Assembly (NCBI GenBank): GCA_006176705.1
Contig: QRFJ01001020.1
Span: 186,001 to 250,000, forward strand
Source of the DNA: Cocos nucifera
Lineage: Eukaryota; Streptophyta; Magnoliopsida; Arecales; Arecaceae
Direction: 5' to 3'
Length of the DNA stretch: 64,000 nt
Below, piece by piece: positions 34,851 through 47,463 of the stretch. Each line of letters starts with the position of its first letter. Position 1 is the stretch's first letter. The notes beneath the pieces are model-generated. The model saw only the letters and a program-made list of their open reading frames with translations. It was not told where the DNA came from and ran no database searches. Position numbers and translations under genes: made by a program.

Positions 34851-37191
34851 TGAAGGGAAATCCTGATTTTCCGGTCCAGGTTCGTCCAGATCTGATTAGA
34901 TCAAGAGATATATTTTAAAAATTTTTTCTTGATTTCAATCAGATCTTGATATATTTTAGATCTGATTCTTATTATTTTAATAAATAAAATAAAATAAGAT
35001 AAATTAAATCAAATTTAATTTACCTGATTTGGGTAATCCTATTACCCTGTTGATGATCCTGTGATTGCAGCGGAAGGTTCTGGATCTAGCCACGCAAGCG
35101 CCTGGCCTCTACCGGTATCCACTCAGGCTGGATCTGGAGATCCTCTTCTTCTCTATCACACTCTCCAAAAATCAGATCTGGATCTGATCTGGAGGATCTT
35201 CAAAACTCCTTTTGAAGATCTGCAGTCGTCCTTTTGCAGCAGCGCAGCCTTCTTGCTTTTGATCGCCTTTCTCTTGATCTGGATCGCACCAACCAAAGTC
35301 CAAAACTCCTTTTGGACGTGGAGAGCAAGGGGAGAAGAGACTATGGCGTGGAGAAGGAGGGGAGAGGCAGCCTTGGGGCGTGGGTCTAATGGGTTCATTG
35401 AATTAAAGCTTGGGCGCAGGGTCTTATTTATAGACCCTAAGCTGTGATCCAAGTCCTCTTCCTCTCAACCAATCACAACCCTTTGTGAAATCAGATCTAA
35501 ATCTGATTGGTGGGAATAGAGATCCCCTGGATTCCTCCTTAGAGTGGTGCCTAAGACCAGTCAAACTGGATTCTTAGAAGAACTCTAATTGGAATCCAAA
35601 AGGGAGATGGAGTCCTTGTCCAACAAGGACTCCTAGGCGTCCCTCCTACTTGGGCTCACGCCTCCCTTGGCGTGCGCCCTTCTCCTTGCCAGGTTCTGGC
35701 AGGGGGACAAGCCCCCACCAGCTCTCCAATGGGTGCATGACACATGTGGTCAAAAGTCAAAGTGTCAATGGTCAACATTTGACCAGTCAAAGGTAGACTT
35801 TTGACCAAAGTCAAAGAACAAGAAATGGCAGGTGACCAAAAATGGCAGGTAATGTCTAATTTATCTCATAAATAAGACAACCTTATTCTGACTTGGACAA
35901 CCTCCAGTCAGACCAAGTATGAAGGCCTCTGATTGAGCACAAACTCCTTTGGCTCAGATCAGGACAACTTATTTATGATAGTAAAAGAAGAACGTTAGGT
36001 TCAATCGAGTGCTAGCACGATTTCCTTGAACCTAATTGAATCTCATTCAAGATCAATTGAACTAGGATTCAGTTCAATTGATGATCACCAGATTCAAACC
36101 CTTGTTTGTGTGACCATTCAAACCCTTGTTTGTGTGACCCAGTTAGGTTCAGTTCTGTATGGTAATGGGATATGTCATGATCTCTATCATCGACATCATC
36201 GAAACTCCTTTCGATGGATCAGAACTCTTTCTGATTCGAACAAGCTAGAATGATCGATCATCCTAAATCATTCTAATTGCTCCCAAAATCCACCAGTGAC
36301 ACCTAGCAGTATATGGTGGCAACCCATCAGAAGCTGAAAATGCGAACCTCTTGGTGCAGCTACCTGTGTGATTAAGTTCTTCTATCTTGAGCCCCGATCA
36401 GATTAGGGTTAAGGTGAACTCGTCAAACCCTAAGTCTCTGTCATATATGATGTAATCATCATTCGATTCAAGTCCAATGTGAAAATCTAAATAGAAACTC
36501 TTTCTATTATTTCACTCTGCCATGGCCATGGCTTATGGACTTGATTCTCATGATCATCATAGGGCTGCTCCTCTACCACCGAGGTAGATAGATTCCATCT
36601 TGGATGCAATCCAGTTCCTACAATGAACATGCTATAGCCAACATACACCTCAGGGTTCCATATGGCTAGGAGACCGAGTAATGGTGTAGTCAAACTATAA
36701 CACCCTCAAGGTGAACTGCCGATGCACCTCAGGTCAAAGAACCAGACACACCACTGCAGCATCGAGTCAGTCATTGACGAGAAGGTAGACTTCCCTAATG
36801 ACTACTCGAGGTGGTCACGCTCAGTGCCCTCGTTCTCTAACGAGTACCTGTACTCTCGCTCCGGTGTCTCCACACCGTAGACTCAAGACTCATCTACTAA
36901 AGAGAAGCGATTCGTACACCAACCTTCCGGATCAATCACCATCCTCGTGATGATCCTATGGTCGGGAGCATTTTATGAGTTAATAATGATTATTCATGTC
37001 TTAAATTTTCAACTCTTGAAAATATGAATTATCATTACCATTAACTCAAAGGATGTATCACAGACCTAAATACACAGGTGTGAATAAGAATATAACCATT
37101 TGACTTAATTACAGTCAAAATAAATAATTTTGCCCTCTAGAAGTGTATTACAAGTGTCAGCATTCTGGCTTCTAGGCGACATTATCTAACA
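34851..37191 (-). repeat. Copia-3b 3' LTR
   Basis: 2341 bp, against 2294 bp for the 5' LTR. The excess comes from many short insertions, including a 24-bp direct duplication of CATTCAAACCCTTGTTTGTGTGAC-type sequence near 36095-36143 (described, not copied in full). It is otherwise the same sequence. Confidence 0.9.
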
Positions 37192-37208
37192 ATCTTCTCA
37201 CTTATCCT
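37192..37208 (-). other. Copia-3b polypurine tract
   Basis: On the minus strand AGGATAAGTGAGAAGAT lies directly before the 3' LTR start TGTTAGAT. The same TTTAGGATAAGTGAAAG-type tract precedes the Copia-5 LTR, and TTTAGATTAAGTAAAAG precedes the Copia-2 3' LTR. It primes plus-strand DNA synthesis. Confidence 0.75.
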
Positions 37209-37229
37209 AAAGCCAATTGACTACAAGTT

Positions 37230-40200
37230 AAAGTCCCATTTCTCAAAGTTGGGGCTTCGATCTTCTGCTGGCAAACAGGGGTTGTATAGTGGGGTCTGCC
37301 ACTTATTGTGGAGTTGAACTCTCTTGACCTCAACGTTAAATTTTTCTCAGAGTATCGTGGCATGAGATGTATCAACGCCTCAATGTGCTTGAACTTCTGG
37401 TGAGACCTCGAGGCTCCTTAGCAGAGGCTATGGCGCCAATTTGTTGTCAGCAGTAAAGAGGAATGGCATCTGATGGCATTACTCAATTTGCTTGCAAGCA
37501 AACTTTGTACAGAATGTTCTTTGCATGAGCCTCTGAATGGCAGCTGATATATATTTCTGGGCTTCAGGGTGAAATCTGCTATCATAGTTTTGCTTGAAAT
37601 TCTTCCAGCTGACAGCGTACACATTGAACCAACACGCTTAATGTCGATTTCGATCATTTATATCAGCATGAGTCCGAGTCTTGTGTATCTGAATCTTGGG
37701 AGTTCTCCGTTACAAAGACCAACATCAAATCATCTTAGTTTTCTCAGTCTTAAGGATAGCATTTCATGAGAAGTCCAAGTGTTCTTCACATGGATTTGAC
37801 TGATATGCTGCTTGGTGACATCTCACAGCATGGGCCTAGTATCCGTCTCGTTATACATAGCATGGCAAAATTATGAGGCTCCTCATATTGGGCTAATTGA
37901 AGCATCGGGATCTTGCTCATGCAAGATGAATCGTATTCCTCAGGTGTGCTGGGGACATCTTCTTGGAAAGATGAATATCATGTTGAAGGGTATTAATCCC
38001 CTCTTAGAGTTTTCATACTAAAACCTCTTTAGTACTTCCTCTATGTACTTTTCTGTGAAAGTCCTAGCATCTCTATTCGGTCTTATCCCATATACGTTTA
38101 AGTTTTTAGAATAAAGGATGCTTCCACCTAGGTTTTTCCATCGGAGAATTTCTTAGACAACAATTTTGACTGATGTCAACATGGGAAATAATCATCCCAA
38201 TAAGGAGGATGTCATACGCACGTACAATACGAGGAAAGACAACAGCGCTCCTCTGACCCTTTTGAAATAATGGGTTCTCTCTCATTTTTGATGAACAAAC
38301 TTTTTTGATCACATCATTCGGAAACGAGTGTTCCAGCTCCGGATGCTTGCTAAGTTCATATGGACCTTTGGCAGCTTGCAAACCTTGTGAACCGTATCAC
38401 TTGGATGTGAAACTAGCGCTGGTTTCCATATGATGTTTCTCAAGATACGCATTTAGGAATGCCGGTTTTCACGTCCATTTGGCCATATTTTATATCGAAA
38501 TATTGTGGCTGCAACGGAAGCAATGTGCGGAATGATTTTAGCATAGCTACCGGGGAAAAGGTATCCTGATAGTCAATGCCTTCGCGTTGACTATAACCTT
38601 TTGCCACCAGTCTAGCCTTGAATGTCTCCACATTCCCATCTGCACCAATCTTTCTCTTGAAGATCCATTTACACCCAATAGGTACTATACCTTCTGGTGG
38701 ATCTACCAAGGTCCAGACTTGGTTTGAGTGCATCGAGTCAATCTTCTGACTTCATTGCCTCAAGCCATTTCTCGGAGTCGATATCTGATATCGCCTCGTT
38801 GTAGGTTTTGGGATCATCACCATGAGCACCATTACCTATGAGGAACATTTCCTCTACGTCCTCTGAAATAATACCTAAGTATCTTTCAGGGGGACGGGAA
38901 ACTCTTTCCGATCTACGAGGTGGAGGAGGTAGTGTTCTTATTGGCTCAACCTGATTTGGTTCCACTTGGTCCTTAGCTCTTTCTGCTTGTGAGACTTTCT
39001 CATCAAGCTTAATCTGCTTTCCAATGCCACTATCTTGAATAAACTATTTTTCAAGAAATATGGCATGTCGACTCACAATCACATTGTGGTCTTCTGGAAT
39101 GTAGAAATAGTATCCTAATGACTCTTTAGGATATCCTATGAATCGAGCTCTAAAGGACCTAAACTCTAACTTGTCCGCTTGTTGTCTTTTGACATGAGCC
39201 GGACAACCCCAAATTCTGAGATGACTCAGACTTGGTTTCTTACCGTGCCATATCTCATACGGTGTGGTAGGAACGGTTTTAGAGGGAACCCTATTCAGTA
39301 AATAGATTGAAGTTAATAATGAATGTCCCCAAAGAAAATCAGGGAGGTCTGTGAAGCTCATCATGGATCGAACCATATCCAATAGAGTCCGATTTCTCCG
39401 TTCTGAAACCCCGTTGAGTTGAGGTGTTCCTGGTGGAGTCCATTGAGAGACTATGCCATTTTCCTTAAGATAGTCTAGGAATTCCCGGCTAAGGTATTCA
39501 CCTCCTCGATCTGATCGAAGAACCTTAATGGGTTTTCCAGTTTGTTTTTCTACTTCATGTCTGAATTCTTTGAACTTTTCAAAAGCTTCAGACTTGTGTC
39601 TCATAAGATACACATACCCATACCTAGACAGATCATCGGTAAAGGTAATGAAGTAGACAAAATTGCCTCTAGCCGGCACATCGAAATGGGCCGCACACAT
39701 CAGTATGTACTAGGGCAAGGAGATCTGTGGCCCTCTCCCCATGTCCAACAAAAGGGAGTTTAGTCATTTTGCCTTGAAGACAAGATTCACAAGTTGGATA
39801 TGACTCAAAAGTCAATGGACTCAATAGCCCATTTTTCTCCAATTTGTTAATCCTATCTTCTGCTATATGACCTAATCTCAGGTGCCATAGATATCTGTCG
39901 TTTGGACTATCCCTAGGTCGTTTGGCATTCACGTTTTGCTCGATAGTTAAAACAGGTACATCAATATGCAACTGATAAAGACCATTAACAAGGAAACCAT
40001 TTGCAATTTTATTTCTTTCATAAAGAATGTTACAATGGTCCTTAAAGAAGGTGATCACATAACCTTCTTGTGCTAAGCATGAAACAGAAATCAAATTCCT
40101 GCTAGCCTGCAGGCACATAATAACAGTCTTTTAAAACTAAGTCTAAACCAGATGGTAATCGAAGAGGGTATGTTCCCACGGCTACTGCAGCAACTCTTGC

Positions 40201-41195
40201 TCCATTACCGATGCGTAGGATCATGTCTCCATCCCTCAGCCTCCTGCTATCCTCAAGACCCTGCATAGAAGTGCACAGATGAGCACTAGAACCAGAGTCA
40301 AGCACCCAACTGGATGCAGAAGAAACCGTAAGGTTAGACTCAATAACGAGCATACCTCCAGAAGGACCTTCCTTCTTGTTCTTCAGGGTGGCCAGGTAAG
40401 TAGGGCAGTTCCGCTTCCAATGGCCGTCGCTGTTGCAATGGAAACACTTTCCTTTGCCATCGACCTTTTTCTTCGGTTCTGCCTTCTTCTTCTTTGATCC
40501 TTCCACCTTTTGCTTTTTCACAGACTTCTTTTTCTTTCCATAAGACTTTCTTTTGGAAGAAGTCCGTTCCATAGCAAGAACTGAGCCTTTAGAACCTTTC
40601 ATAGAAAGCTCAGCGGTAACCAGCATATTCATTAACTCGGCCAAGGAATTTTGAAGTTTATGCATGTGGTAATTCATGATGAATTGCCCATATGCATCAG
40701 TCAAGGATTGCAGAATAATATCGTTCTGCAGATCCAAGTCCAACTTCACACCGAGCTTCTCAAGCTCTTCCATGTCCTTGATCATTGTCAGACAGTGATC
40801 TTGGACTGACTGCCCATCACGCATCTTAGCCTTAAAAAGTCATTTTGTGACTTGATATTTGGCTGCGCGACTCTGTTCACCAAACATCTCCTGCAGGTGA
40901 GCCAACATTTGGCGAGCAGTCCCGATATCTTCATGTTGGCGCTGGAGCTCATCAGACATCGAGCCCAACATGTAGTATCTGGCCTTATTATCTTCGTCAA
41001 TCCATTTTTCCAGAGACGCTCTCTGTTCAACAGTGGATGGACGAGGCTGGTAAGGTGGGAGGGTCCTGGTCCAAAACATGTGGTTAACTTCTCTGAACCC
41101 AAAATAATTTTGTAGTTCCTGAGCCAATCTTTATAATTGGGTCCAGTCAGTCTATGTGTGTCCAGGATACGTGCCAATGGGTTGGACGCAGACAT
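37230..41195 (-). pseudogene. Copia-3b gag-pol
   Basis: A copia polyprotein from ATG 41195. Gag is followed by knuckle CFHCNSDGHWKRNC, protease WVLDSGSSAHLC (both in 40824-40102) and GAG-pre-integrase LWHLRLGHI (40118-39669). Integrase is intact across 39700-39044, with the DDE signature: THVC-type Asp, SDRGGEYLSREF and NGVSERRNRTL. RT is at 38965-38440 (WIFKRKIGADG, LVAKGYSQREGIDYQD) and on to about 38100; RNase H continues to about 37230. Breaks are an extra G near 41083, a TGA just before the T5 run (40834-40838), an amber codon at 39046-39044 after FLEK, and many one-base indels below 38550. The first two regions are also hit in Copia-3a. Confidence 0.9.
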
Positions 41196-43059
41196 TTTCC
41201 TGTAGAGAGTCAAAGATTCTAGTTAGATACTGTAATTTTGACTTGACCAATTTGTTTAGGGATTTTATTTTTAAACAAATTAGCTCCCACTATTTTCTCG
41301 GATCCCTACACTCCCTCTGTAGAGATGCGAAAATCTCCACGATTAATGATTTCTAGTGGGTGGTGCGGTCTCACCAACTGACTCATCACCTCACCTAACA
41401 GTTATTGGTGATGGGTTAGCCAATGAGTGAACAACTCTTGTTCAATGATTCTCTAATCATGGTGCACCCAAACTTGGTCTCTAATTCATGAATCTCACCG
41501 TATCCGGAATATTGATCCACTCCTTAGTTAAGTCAGACCCACCATTTGCATAGACTGGGTTCCTAATTGAGGTCTCTCACCGTATCCGAAATATTGAGCC
41601 CAACTCATCCTCCAGCCCATAGCATCCAATGCCTAATAGACATGGTTGCATCTTCCCGGTGCAACTGAGCCACTGTATCCAGCCGAGAACAATCAACCCC
41701 GGGAAGGGCCCGCACATCTACAATGGTGGAAGACCTCAGACTTAATCTTTTCTTAGGGAGAATTGATTCAGGTCTCATTAAACTAGACTTGGCTTAGTCA
41801 TAACAATTATGACTAACCTAGTGGCATGGGTTAGCTCGGATTATTGACCACCTCAGATCAGAACTGTGTCAACAGATATGGCCAGGTAAGTGAGACCGGT
41901 GGAAGGAATATGCCATTAACTCGCACAAGAACGCATTCAGGTCGAGTAGCTTCCAATTAAAAACCAGTCGGTCGTCTGTGCCAAACTTACCTTAGACACC
42001 AAATTGTTGAGTCAGAACCAATTGGGTTAGCCTACAATCCAGACTCTAACCTCTGAGCCTAATTAGGTCTTGCTTGATCGTGACTCGATCTTGACCCAGA
42101 CTTAATCCTATTAGGCTGGTCAATTTAAGCATTGTTGATCCCATCTAACCAACTCTTGATTCGGTTTGATCAACCGCTTAGACCTAATTGAGCTACCCAA
42201 GCCCGAACCCAGTATTATGAATATGTCTTAGATCTGAAATTCTCAATTTTAGACCTAATTAATATTCCATAAACTTAATTCTTAATTAAGTAGGGTTCAT
42301 AAACAAAATATGCACAATAAATCCTAGGGTTTCAGGATCTAGGGTTTTGCAGAAAGTAAGTTTTGGGTTTCTGATTAAGGACGAACACGCAGCACCCCTA
42401 CACATCATAAGAACACCCCATCGAATGGGAAGAGAGGGCCTTTAAACCCTTCTTCGTTCTTATGACCGGACGGCCAAGAGGAACGCCTTAATCAGGAACA
42501 TGTAAATACTACAAAACAGTTATAGATCTATATCATATATCTCATATACAAATTTAGATCTAATCATGGCATATTTTGCATACATCTCATGTATCAAATC
42601 ATGCATGTTTTCAGATCTAAATTATCTCATAATAATCTAAAAAATTAGATTTAAATTGATCTAATCAAAATAAATTCTAATCTAGACAATTATGTAGAAC
42701 TATTCTACAACTAGTCTAGACATGCATCAATCATATCTCATATGATATTCAAAAATTAAATAATTTTTATTTGCTATTTTTTAGATGTTATTATAACACT
42801 TATAATATCAAAAAATAGTAAATAAAAAGATCTAAAATATGATTTAATCGGATTAAATCAAAAACATGCAAGAACTATTCTATAGAACTATTCTATTCTA
42901 GAACTAGTCATGCATATCTTCATAATTCTTAGATCCAAATCATTTAATTTTAATTTTTTCTGATTTCAGATCTGATCACATCTCATGTGACATCTGAAAA
43001 TCACTTTATTTTCTAATTAAAATAAAATTTAAAATCAGATCTAAACAATTTAGAACCAT
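41196..43059 (-). other. Copia-3b long 5' leader
   Basis: 1.86 kb between primer site and gag, nearly identical to 18407-20264 of Copia-3a. The minus-strand sequence has the TTGGCCGTCCGGTCATAAG block and two CCGGATACGGTG motifs. I cannot assign a packaging signal, although this is where one is expected. Confidence 0.75.
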
Positions 43060-43072
43060 GGCTCTGATACCA
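43060..43072 (-). other. Copia-3b primer binding site
   Basis: On the minus strand TGGTATCAGAGCC, two bases inside the LTR end at 43075. It is a perfect initiator Met-tRNA primer site. Confidence 0.95.
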
Positions 43073-43074
43073 GT

Positions 43075-45368
43075 TGAAGGGAAATCCTGATTTCCCGGTC
43101 CAGGTTCGTTCAGATCTGATCAGATCAAGAGATATATTTCAAAAATTTTTCTCTTGATCTCAATCAGATCTTGATATGTTTCAGATCTGATTCTTATTAT
43201 TTTAATAAATAAAATAAAATAAGATAAATTAAATCAAATTTAATTTACCTGATTTGGGTAATCCTATTACCCTGTTGATGATCCTGATTTGCAGCGGAAG
43301 GTTCTGGATCTTAGCCACGCAAGCGCCTGGCCTCTACCGGTATCCACTCGGGTTGGATCTGGAGATCCTCTTCTTCTCTATCACACCTCCAAAAATCAGA
43401 TCTGGATCTGATCTGGAGGATCTTCAAAACTCTTTTGAAGATCTGCAGTCGTCCTTTGCAGCAGCGCAGCCTTCTTGCTTTTGATCGCCTTTCTTTGATC
43501 TGAATCGCACCAACCAAGGTCCAAAACTCCTTTTGGACGTGGAGAGCAAGGGGAGAAGAGACTATGGCATGGAGAAGGAGGGGAGAGGCAGCCTTGGGGC
43601 ATGTGGGGTTTCTCAATTGAATTGCATTAGAATCTAGAGTTGGGCGCAGGGTCTTATTTATAGACTAGCTTGTGATCCAACTCCTCTTCCTCTCCAACCA
43701 ATCACAACCCTTTGTGAAATCAGATCTAAATCTGATTGGTTGGGAATAGAGACCCCTGGATTCCTCCTTAGAGGGTGCCTAAGACCAGTCAAACTTGGAT
43801 TCTTAGTAAGAACTCTGAATTGGAATCCAAAAGGGAGATGGAGTCCTTGTCCAACAAGGACTCCTAGGCGCCTCCTAACTTGGGCTCACGCCTACCCTTG
43901 GCGTGCGCCCTTCTCCTTGCCAGGTTCTGGCAGGGGGACAGGCCCCCACCAGCTCTCCAATAGGTGCATGACATGTGGTCAAAAGTCAAAGTGGTCAATG
44001 GTCAACGTTTGACCAGTCAAAGGTAGACTTTTGACCAAAGTCAAAGAACAAGAAATGGCAGGTGACCAAAAATGGCAGGTAATGTCTTACAAATAAGACA
44101 ACCTATTTCTGACTTGGACAACCTCCAGTCAGACCATATGAAGGCCTCTGATTGAGCACAAACTCCTTTGGCTCAGTCAGGACAACTTATTTATGATAGT
44201 AAAAGAAGAACGTTAGGTTCAATCGAGTGCTAGCACGATTTCCTTGAACCTAATTGAATCTCATTCAGATCAATTGAACTAGATCAGTTCAATTGATGAT
44301 CACCAGATTCAAACCCTTGTTTGTGTGACCCAGTTAGGTTCAGTTCTGTATGGTAATGGGATATGTCATGATCTCTATCATCGACATCATCGAAACTCCT
44401 TTCGATGGATCAGAACTCTTCTGATTCGAACAGCTAGAATGATCGATCATCTAAATCATTCTAATTGCTCCCAAAATCCACCAGTGACACCTAGCAGTAT
44501 ATGGTGGCAACCCATCAGAGCTGAATGCGAACCTCTTGGTGCAGCTACCTGTGTGATTAAGTTCTTCTATCTTGAGCCCCGATCAGATTAGGGTTAAGGT
44601 GAACTCGTCAAACCCTAGTCTCTGTCATATGATGTAATCATTCGATTCGAGTCCAATGTGAAAATCTAAATAGAAACTCTTTCTATTATTTCACTCTACC
44701 ATGGCCATGGATTTCTGGACTTGATTCTCATGATCATCATAGGGCTACTCCTCTACCACCGAGGTAGATAGATTCCATCTTGATGCAATCCAGTTCCTAC
44801 AATGAACATGCTATAGCCAACATACACCTCAGGGTTCCATATGGCTAGGAGACCGAGTAATGGTGTAGTCAAACTATAACACCCTCAAGGTGAACTGCCG
44901 ATGCATCTCAGGTCAAAGAACCAGACACACTACTGCAGCATCGAGTCAGTCATTGACGAGAAGGTAGACTCCCTAATGACTACTCGAGGTGGTCACGCTC
45001 AGTGCCCTCGTTCTCTAACAAGTACCTGTACTCTCGCTCCGGTGTCTCCACACCGTAGACTCAAGACTCATCTACTAAAGAGAAGCGATCGTACACCAAC
45101 CTTCCAGATCAATCACCATCCTCGTGATGATCCTATGGTCGGGAGCTGTTTATGAGTTAATAATGATTATTCATGTCTTAAATTTTCAACTCTTGAAAAT
45201 ATGAATTATCATTACCATTAACTCAAAGGATGTATCACAGACACTAAATACATAGGTGTGATAGAAAATAACCCATTTCATTAATTATAGTCAAAATTAC
45301 AATTTTGCCCCTAGAAGTGTATTACAAGTGTCAGCCAATTCTGGCTTTTAGGGCTCATATATCTAACA
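43075..45368 (-). repeat. Copia-3b 5' LTR
   Basis: 2294 bp, minus strand TGTTAGATATATG to CCCTTCA. The clean copy of this LTR serves as the reference for the 3' copy and for Copia-3a. A TATA box (CTATAAATAAG, minus) lies at about 43653-43664. A direct near-repeat of GGTCACCTGCCATTT-type sequence (44056-44082) sits upstream of it. Confidence 0.93.
43653..43664 (-). promoter_or_regulatory. Copia-3b LTR TATA box
   Basis: CTATAAATAAG on the minus strand, conserved in Copia-3a (near 14172) and in the other LTR (near 35425). It is the likely core promoter for the element transcript, in the second half of the 5' LTR. Confidence 0.6.
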
Positions 45369-45373
45369 GAACC

Positions 45374-47048
45374 TCCAGGCCACCCTGCCCTCGCGTAGCT
45401 TGAAGCCTTTGATGAACGCCTTCTGGCTGAAGGCGATATTTAGATCCTTCATTTCAAGGGAGGTCTTGAACTCCTTAATGGCTCGAGCCACTGCCTCCGA
45501 AATAGACTTCGCTAATTGGGCCTCTAGCCTGACAACCTTGAGCCTAGCCTCTTTCTTCTCCTTTTCCTCCAGAGCCAATGCTGCCTTAAGTCTGGCCGAG
45601 ATGAACTTCTTCTTTCGAAGTGCGCTGTATAGGCTCTCATTTTCTATCATCTTCTCCTCCGTGAGGCACTCAGCTTCAGCAGCCATCGCTTGAAGGTGAT
45701 TGATCTCGGCTTGAAGGTCTTCCCAGACCTTCAGCACCTTTGCCTCCAGGCAATTTGCCTTTTTGAGGTGGGCAAGCATGTGGTGGCCCGACCGCCATAA
45801 ATAGATTGTTGTAAGATGAAGGAGGAAAGGATGAGAAAATGAAAAAGAAGTATGGCAAGATGATTACCCTAAGGACAGTCTTGAGAGACTCCTAGATGAA
45901 CTGCCTTTGGTCAAGGTCAGCCAGGCGGTCCACCTCCTCTAGCAGGGTGAATCTGTTAGTTAAATCTTGGATGATGTTCGGGTTACTGAATGGGTCCGCA
46001 CCCTGGTCTTCATTGTTGCTCCGACAGGCTCGTCCAGATGCTCCTTGCGAGCCTTCATCATGATGGTGGCTTTTCCATTTCTCCCCTCCTCTTTGTTGGT
46101 AGAGGGATTGGGCACACAATCCCCAGAGGGAAGATTCACAGACTCGGGGGCAAGAGGTTCCCCCTCTACGACATCAACACAGGCAGTCGGGATGACCTTG
46201 TCTTCTAGACGGACTTCGGAAGCAACATCAATGGTGGTAGGAGCCGCAGAATCGGAGATGCTGACCTTCACCCATTTTGAGCTCTCGCCCAAGGCCTTCC
46301 CCTTTCTTTTCTTCTATGCATAAAGATTCTTGGTGAGCTTCTTTACGGCATAGGTGTCCATTTCTATAGGAAAGGAAAATCATGATCAGCCAAGGGTCGA
46401 GACGACTCAGGTCGAGGTTGAATAAGGTCTGCTCCCTCAAAAGCTTGGGGAGATCGGGAGCTCGATACGCCTTGAGCCTGTTAGAAGACTCGAGGTTGGC
46501 ACCATCCAAGCTAAGAGCTCGATAGACAGATTTTCTAAGAAAGCCCCAGGGAGGAAGGTCAAGCAGCAGGGTTCGGCATTGGATGAAGAAGTACTTCTCC
46601 TTCTAGTTATGAATGGAAGGAGTGCCTTTCAGCAACCCCTTTTTATCGAACTGAGAGAAGAAGTACCATTAGTCCTTTGTGGAAGGATGGCATTTGAAGG
46701 TATAGAAATTTTGAAATAATGAGACGATCGATCAAACTTCGGCCAGATGATAGAGGAAAAGGAATCTGATTATAAATCGGAAAGAGTTTGGCATAACAGA
46801 AGCAAGAGAAATATTTAAAAAATGAAAGAGGGCTATTACAAAGGGGGGAAGCGAAAGTCGGAGTCCAACGCACAGGGCCTCCAAATACAAGCAAAACCAA
46901 TCGATCGAAGGTGAGCTGGCATGATCGTCTGACCCAGGGAGTCCGAGTTCGAACTCCAGTGGAATTCCATACTGAATCCTAATCAGGAAGAGATCATTCG
47001 GAGTACGAATGATGGGATGGTGTTTGGAATGAAGGATGGATGAGACAT
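45374..47048 (-). pseudogene. Tat antisense extra gene, N-terminal part (PF04195-like)
   Basis: On the minus strand from ATG 47048, the region 46990-46600 reads FELGLPGSDDHAS, LYLEALCVGLRFSLPPFV, PNSFRFIIRFLFL and then KGLLKGTPSIHN, KEKYFF and LPPWGF. This run matches the plant 'putative gypsy type transposon' domain (PF04195) as I know it. After about 46370 (3' splice-like CTTTCCTATAG) come MDTYAVKKLTKN and GESSKWVKVSISD, then a charged linker, another likely intron near 45880-45800, and a coiled coil (45779-45374, HLKKANCLEAKVLKVWEDLQ). Its function is unknown. Such genes occur antisense between pol and 3' LTR in Tat elements. A few stops are present. Confidence 0.72.
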
Positions 47049-47452
47049 GTTTCTAGGCTCAACTTTGGTTAGGGGTACAGGGTCTAGGGTGGATGATCCG
47101 GTCAGACTCCAAGAACCGACAGAGTGAAAAGTTTCGAAAGACGTTTAGATCAAAATAGAACCCCAAGAAAACTCTCTGAAAAATAAGAAAAAATGCATTA
47201 TAAAAGCTCCAACCAGAGAAACCAAAAGAGTAAGAAGAAAAAGATACTAGAAAAATCAAAAATAGGTGATAGGAGGCTGACCTAAGTTGATTGAGAGGGG
47301 CAAAGAAGCGATGGGCGCGACGACAATCGGGTGGAGAAGCATAAAAAATTAGAGAAGATGCAGGGAAGAACTAGTACTCTCGAGCAAGAAGAAGGCAAGG
47401 GCTCAGGAAAGAAGAAGACTTAGGCAAGAATGAATTCTGGAGAAAGTGGCAG

Positions 47453-47463
47453 GCCTTAAATAG
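47453..47463 (-). promoter_or_regulatory. candidate TATA box of the antisense gene
   Basis: Minus-strand CTATTTAAGGC about 400 bp upstream of the ATG at 47048. The interval contains pyrimidine-rich stretches ending in AG (for example TTTTTCTTATTTTTCAG near 47175), which suggests a 5' untranslated intron. This is inferred from sequence only. Confidence 0.45.

Larger units (their letters stand above)
34851..45368 (-). mobile_element. Copia-3b: full-length minus-strand copia element with TSD
   Basis: A 10.5-kb element with both ends present. The low end starts TGAAGGG at 34851 and the high end ends CTAACA at 45368. Both sides carry GAACC (34846-34850 and 45369-45373), a perfect 5-bp duplication. 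In its own direction: 5' LTR 45368-43075, primer site, 1.86-kb leader, gag-pol, polypurine tract and 3' LTR 37191-34851. It interrupts the antisense gene of the Tat element and is the youngest insertion in the nest by position. The half from 34851 to about 38550 shows many small indels not seen in Copia-3a. Confidence 0.93.

Noticed and set aside
45967..46323. 118-codon plus-strand open frame
   Set aside because: It is the shadow of the antisense Tat gene, which has the recognisable domains on the minus strand.
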